Positions 6,605 to 9,238 of a DNA stretch of 9,238 bases are shown here, one piece after another. The DNA comes from Mayfieldus sp038040285 (lineage in GTDB: Bacteria > Actinomycetota > Thermoleophilia > Solirubrobacterales > 70-9). Position numbers and translations under genes: made by a program. The stretch covers positions 1-9,238 of the forward strand of contig JBBPIN010000056.1 in the NCBI GenBank assembly GCA_038040285.1. Reading direction: 5' to 3'. Position 1 is the stretch's first letter. Each line of letters opens with the position of its first letter. Below the pieces are notes generated by a model that worked only from the letters and a program-made list of their open reading frames with translations, ran no database searches and was not told where the DNA came from.

Positions 6605-7335
6605 CAGTGGCCCGGGCCGGCCTCGCAGGTGTGGGAGCGGCCGACGCCCGGGCCGCCGTCGCAATAGTCAAAACCGGGCCCGCCGTAGAGCTGATCGCTG
6701 CTCGCTCCTCCGAACAGCCGGTCGTCGCCTCCGCCGCCGTGACAGCCATCGTGTCCCGGTCCCATGTAGCAGACGTCTTGTCCGGGACCTCCCCAGCAGC
6801 CATCGCTCCCGGTGCTGTGTTGGCAGAAGTCGTTGCCCGGGCCTCCGACGCAGTCGCTGTTTCTCGGGCCGGTGATGCAGACGTCGTCTCCGGCCCCGCC
6901 GATACAGCGGTTGCGCCTCGTGCCCTCCGGATAGCAGGTGTCGGGCTCGCCGTTGCCGATCAGCTTGTCGGACCCGCGGCCCAGGTACGTGGTGAGAGGA
7001 ATTGGCAGCGGATCGAGCACCTCGACCTTGTCGCCCGCGGGACCCATGTCGACCTCGATCGAGCCGACCCCAGCGAGGGGACAGACGGCCGCGGTGCGAG
7101 GCTCGGTGAATCGGCATCCAACCGGCTGGCCAGGGGCCATGTAGCCGTCGACCACGATGTCGTTGCCGCTCACCGTCAGCCTCAGGTGCGAGCCCGAGTC
7201 GGCGCCCTCGATGACGATCTGGCCTTCTCCTGTGGCGGAGGTGTGGCCGGCGGAAAACGCGAGCGTCGCGAGCGCAACAAGGGCCAGCACCGCCGTGCGA
7301 GGCCTGATCCTGCTTGCCTTGGCTGCGGAAATCAT
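6604..7335 (-). CDS. Secreted Cys-rich RTX (calcium-binding beta-roll) protein, paralogue 2
   Basis: 243 residues from ATG at 7335, the first start after an in-frame stop; its ribosome site is weak. A signal peptide (KASRIRPRTAVLALVALATLAFSAG) is followed by a beta domain with HLRLTVSGNDIVVDG and a Cys pair (74, 85). From about residue 118 there are twelve near-continuous RTX nonapeptides such as GGAGDDVCI, GGPGNDFCQ, GGPGQDVCY and GGGGDDRLF. Cysteines at 144, 153, 162, 171, 180, 189 and 198 are exactly nine apart, then leucine twice, then Cys 225. There are twelve cysteines in total, an even number that fits full pairing by disulfides outside the cell. It is strongly similar to the protein at 1896-2687 over its whole length (shared KVEVLD.LPIPLT, DTCYPEG, RNSDCVG, MGPG.DGCHGG) but lacks that protein's 12-residue insert. 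No enzymatic domain is present. A surface or matrix role is inferred. It converges with the TetR gene. Confidence 0.88.
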   Translation of the reverse strand: MISAAKASRIRPRTAVLALVALATLAFSAGHTSATGEGQIVIEGADSGSHLRLTVSGNDIVVDGYMAPGQPVGCRFTEPRTAAVCPLAGVGSIEVDMGPAGDKVEVLDPLPIPLTTYLGRGSDKLIGNGEPDTCYPEGTRRNRCIGGAGDDVCITGPRNSDCVGGPGNDFCQHSTGSDGCWGGPGQDVCYMGPGHDGCHGGGGDDRLFGGASSDQLYGGPGFDYCDGGPGVGRSHTCEAGPGH

Positions 7336-7444
7336 CGAGGTCGCCCAGTTCTACATCGGTCCCTCTTACCCCCTTGACAACCTCAACGAACCAGAAACGG
7401 TGTGGAGGAGGACGAACGTTCGGCCAATCAGGCACGGCGGAACG

Positions 7445-7488
7445 CGCCCCGGCTGGATTCGAACCTGCGACCCGCGGCTTAGAAGGCC
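7445..7488 (-). repeat. Duplicated 3' half of tRNA-Arg(TCT) (att-like remnant)
   Basis: Matches 9172-9216 with one deleted C in the acceptor and one mismatch; 7455-7488 is a 34-bp exact match to 9183-9216. It covers acceptor 3' strand, T arm, anticodon loop and the start of the 5' anticodon stem, then diverges completely. No D arm or 5' half follows, so it is not a tRNA gene. Confidence 0.85.
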
Positions 7489-7937
7489 AATAGCCAATGG
7501 CTTGCCCAAGCGGTTTGTGGCCCAGATGAGACCGGTATGTGACCGGGATTGAGGGTGATTCCGACGAAGAGCCTCATTCCAGACCTCTTCGCCTTGCGGA
7601 TTTCCGCGCTTTGCCGTAGTTCGCGGTCCGTGAGCCTCAAGCGAAGGGGCTCGGCATCGTGATTCCGCGGCTCATCACTTGGCTCGCTGACGCCCGGGAG
7701 GCGCTATTTCTGACCGCCAAGTCCGACACCGAATTTGAATCCCCATAGGGTCGATTGTCGACCCGCGTTGCCTGCGATCTATCGAACGCTTGGCCACCTC
7801 AGCAATTCTTCCGCTGCGAGAGCGTTGATCATTTAGGAGCGATGTTTCGCCCAGGGAGGCCATGAGAGTGCCGGCGTCGCGAGCCCGCCCAGCGCACGAC
7901 GCTCTAGGAGATCGTCGGACCTACTGAGTTGTCAGAC
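7489..7937. other. Non-coding stretch inside the tRNA-Arg cassette
   Basis: No supported gene. GACCGG is repeated at 7530-7535 and 7541-7546 (11-bp period; 8 of 11 bases match across the full unit). An open minus-strand run ending at TAA in the tRNA remnant (about 7480-7730) lacks a start and ribosome site; it may be decayed coding sequence. Confidence 0.45.
7530..7546. repeat. Paired GACCGG repeat, 11-bp period
   Basis: GACCGG at 7530 and 7541 lies about 42 bases inside the cassette from the tRNA-Arg remnant. Alone it is weak, since six-base repeats occur by chance in G+C-rich DNA; the equal spacing and location compared with 1771-1789 and 9104-9123 give it weight. Confidence 0.3.
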
Positions 7938-7945
7938 CTACTGAG
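7918..7945. repeat. 11-bp direct repeat spanning a stop codon
   Basis: GACCTACTGAG occurs at 7918-7928 and 7935-7945, period 17. The second copy contains the TAG stop of the membrane protein gene. It could be a slippage duplication at the gene's end or a protein-binding site. Confidence 0.6.
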
Positions 7946-8654
7946 GTGCCGCCGAGGGCGGAGGCGGCGCCGCGGGCGCCGGCCCTCCGCTGTCAACCTG
8001 GCGCACCAGCACGATGCTGGTCGCCAGTACCCACAGCAGAAAGCCCAGGAACACGAGCAGCCCGAGGACACCGTCGGTGGGCGAGAACGCGCCAGTTTCC
8101 TTGAAGCTGCCGACCACGGTTACGACAAGCGTGTACACGGTGAACGCCGCCCCGTAGCCGGCAAGCCAACTCGGGAAGATTCCCTCTCGCAGGGCGACGA
8201 CGGAGCTCGCGCCGATCAGCACGGCGACGCCGATGCCGACCAGCAGGAACGCCCCGCTGCCGACGTCATAGAGCCCTCTGACGAGGGTCGGGTCGAGGTC
8301 GGTGTGGTAGCTGGCCGCCCACTGCGCGGCTTGCCCGGTGGCGGCCAGGGCCGCCGTCGTTATCCCGCCGGCGAACGCGACCGCCCCGAGGCGCCCGGGC
8401 CCCTGGCCCTCGGCGAGGCGCAATGCCCGCGCCAGGCTGCCCAGGAACCAGAGGAAGAAGAAGATGCCGATCGTGAACAGCGCCGTCGCCGCCTGGAACT
8501 CGTCGCGATTGTCGTGGACGTAGTTGGAGACCCGCTGGGCGGTGTCATCGAAGCCAGGCGGCTTGTCCGGCCCGAATACGAATGCCGCCAGCAGTGCCAG
8601 GACGAACAGAATCCCTGTCGCGGCGCCGATGCGCTCGCGCTGTGACTCGTCCAT
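7938..8654 (-). CDS. Six-helix integral membrane protein of unknown function
   Basis: 238 residues from ATG at 8654, fixed by the ribosome site AAGGAGG four bases upstream. The same frame stays open upstream to 9128, but that part reads as unnatural, Arg-rich sequence. Hydrophobic segments are at about 10-28, 54-77, 88-108, 132-154, 164-183 and 195-217, and an extracytoplasmic or cytoplasmic loop 29-53 is polar (KPPGFDDTAQRVSNYVHDN). The C-terminus is a Pro/Ala-rich tail (PAPAAPPPPSAAPQ). The arrangement resembles small actinobacterial membrane proteins of the DUF4386 type, but I cannot confirm the family and see no catalytic or transport motif. It is the only gene between two tRNA-Arg 3' ends, and no partner gene is adjacent on its strand. 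Confidence 0.85.
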   Translation of the reverse strand: MDESQRERIGAATGILFVLALLAAFVFGPDKPPGFDDTAQRVSNYVHDNRDEFQAATALFTIGIFFFLWFLGSLARALRLAEGQGPGRLGAVAFAGGITTAALAATGQAAQWAASYHTDLDPTLVRGLYDVGSGAFLLVGIGVAVLIGASSVVALREGIFPSWLAGYGAAFTVYTLVVTVVGSFKETGAFSPTDGVLGLLVFLGFLLWVLATSIVLVRQVDSGGPAPAAPPPPSAAPQ

Positions 8655-8658
8655 GAAA

Positions 8659-8665
8659 CCTCCTT
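8659..8665 (-). promoter_or_regulatory. Strong ribosome binding site of the membrane protein gene
   Basis: AAGGAGG on the minus strand, four bases before ATG at 8654. It sets the start and rules out the long upstream extension of the frame. Confidence 0.8.
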
Positions 8666-8816
8666 CGGTCCGATTGGGGTCCCGCGATCCTCTCGGAGCA
8701 GGGCTCGGCGTGGCTAGGGGCGTTCGAATGAAGGTGCGCAATTTGCGTCGTTTTCGGGTGCGCGTGGTGGTCCCCGCGCCGGCCAGGTCGGGGGAATGCT
8801 CATTGCTAGCGGACCG

Positions 8817-8945
8817 ATGAGTGACCAGCAGACATTCCTGTATGTGCCTGCCGACGCCGACGAGGCGATCACCTACGGGCCTGGCTACACGTGCCGCGGC
8901 GTGCAAATGAGCGGCTTCAGGGAAGGACCACCGGAGGCCTTCTGA
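8817..8945 (+). CDS. Possible 42-residue small protein, unrecognised
   Basis: ATG at 8817 to TGA at 8943-8945 encodes a protein beginning MSDQQTFLYVPADADEAITY. Its composition is more protein-like than other short frames nearby and most codons end in G or C, but there is no ribosome site before the ATG. It could instead be a fragment of a decayed gene. I recognise no family. Confidence 0.25.
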   Translation: MSDQQTFLYVPADADEAITYGPGYTCRGVQMSGFREGPPEAF

Positions 8946-9103
8946 GCCGAAGTACGCTCCGATCGCCTCCAAAAGAGCCCTCGTTCCCGCTGTCCATGCA
9001 AAGGAGTAGCTGATCGCGACGGAGCAACGGTCGCCGCGCCGTAGGACATCCCACCGACGCTGCCAGCCCTGGTCGCGACTATTCCCACCTTTCCCCAGTG
9101 TCG

Positions 9104-9123
9104 TGGTCGCATCCTGGTCGCAT
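9104..9123. repeat. Tandem TGGTCGCAT repeat, 11-bp period, beside tRNA-Arg
   Basis: TGGTCGCAT occurs at 9104-9112 and 9115-9123; the 11-base units match at 10 of 11 positions. It lies 49-68 bases from the 3' end of tRNA-Arg, where integrase arm sites are expected in an integrated element. Confidence 0.55.
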
Positions 9124-9171
9124 CTCACCGCGCAAGGCCCGGCGAGAACCTCAAATCAGGCACGAATTGAG

Positions 9172-9238
9172 CGCCCCCGGCAGGATTCGAACCTGCGACC
9201 CGCGGCTTAGAAGGCCGCCGCTCTGTCCACTGAGCTAC
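9172..9238 (-). tRNA. tRNA-Arg (anticodon TCT), 5' end beyond the window
   Basis: On the minus strand the visible part includes the D arm (GTAGCTCAGTGGACAGAG), the anticodon stem-loop GCGGC-CTTCTAA-GCCGC (anticodon TCT, reading AGA), and the T arm GCAGG-TTCGAAT-CCTGC. The acceptor 3' strand CGGGGGC and discriminator G follow. CCA is not encoded. The 5' acceptor strand is cut by the window edge. Its 3' half recurs at 7445-7488 and, decayed, at 6552-6604. Confidence 0.93.

Larger units (their letters stand above)
6552..7444. mobile_element. Putative tRNA-Arg-bounded minicassette carrying the second RTX gene
   Basis: The interval lies between a decayed tRNA-Arg 3' copy (6552-6604) and a better-preserved one (7445-7488), all in the same orientation as the intact tRNA-Arg. 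It contains one gene, the Cys-rich RTX paralogue, and no recombinase. Order and decay suggest an older insertion than the neighbouring 7445-9171 interval. Mobility is inferred. Confidence 0.42.
7445..9171. mobile_element. Putative tRNA-Arg-integrated cassette carrying a membrane protein gene
   Basis: The interval runs from the tRNA-Arg 3' copy to the intact tRNA-Arg. The single convincing gene is the six-helix membrane protein at 7938-8654, with about 450 bases of non-coding sequence on its left and 517 on its right. Paired repeats with 11-bp period occur near both ends (7530-7546 and 9104-9123), as expected of integrase arm sites on either side of an attachment core. No integrase gene is visible. 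Confidence 0.5.
8655..9171. other. Mostly non-coding stretch upstream of the membrane protein gene
   Basis: Contains the ribosome site at 8659-8665, a possible small plus-strand frame (8817-8945) and an 11-bp tandem repeat (9104-9123) close to tRNA-Arg. The membrane gene's promoter should lie in 8666-8800, but no clear boxes are seen. Confidence 0.5.

Noticed and set aside
6406..7377. A 323-codon plus-strand frame opposite the second RTX gene and overlapping the TetR gene
   Set aside because: It overlaps two well-supported genes in other frames, has no ribosome site, and its composition mirrors the RTX repeats on the other strand.
7675..7863. A 62-codon minus-strand frame in the non-coding part of the tRNA-Arg cassette
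   Set aside because: No ribosome site, unnatural composition and no recognisable motif.
8655..9128. N-terminal extension of the membrane protein frame up to 9128
   Set aside because: The extra 158 codons are Arg/Thr-rich with no natural look, and a strong ribosome site precedes the internal ATG at 8654.

Overview
The window looks like a chromosomal segment of a high-G+C actinobacterium. A Solirubrobacter/Gaiella-like (Thermoleophilia) origin is my inference from gene style: secreted Cys-rich RTX proteins, PQQ-type propellers and very G+C-rich codons. No marker gene proves it.

Layout, left to right. (1) 1-1271, minus: 5' part of a secreted PQQ-like beta-propeller protein that runs off the left edge and is visibly less G+C-rich than its neighbours. 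(2) 1643-2982: a 45-bp exact copy of the 3' half of tRNA-His, then a secreted Cys-rich RTX (calcium-binding beta-roll) gene on the minus strand, then the intact tRNA-His(GTG). (3) 3026-5809, minus: a family III CoA-transferase with racemase-type catalytic residues, preceded by a secreted beta-propeller-like gene. A TetR-type regulator (5925-6590, plus) is divergent from this pair across a spacer with inverted repeats. (4) 6552-9238: three successive 3' ends of tRNA-Arg(TCT). They are a decayed one inside the end of the TetR gene, a well-preserved one at 7445-7488, and the real tRNA cut by the right edge. The first interval holds a second Cys-rich RTX gene, a clear paralogue of the first. The second interval holds a six-helix membrane protein gene.

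The main pattern is three short intervals (about 0.8-1.7 kb), each bounded by duplicated tRNA 3' ends whose identity stops at or just beyond the anticodon loop. This is the signature left by tRNA-targeting tyrosine recombinases. No integrase gene is visible in any of them. Near some tRNA ends there are paired short repeats with exactly 11-bp period, resembling integrase arm sites. Both RTX paralogues sit in such intervals, at two different tRNA genes. The RTX proteins are unusual: cysteine replaces the usual hydrophobic residue at position 8 of successive nonapeptides, giving cysteines exactly nine residues apart and suggesting a disulfide-stabilised beta-roll. I read these as cargo of small, non-autonomous or decayed tRNA-integrated cassettes; mobility itself is not shown.
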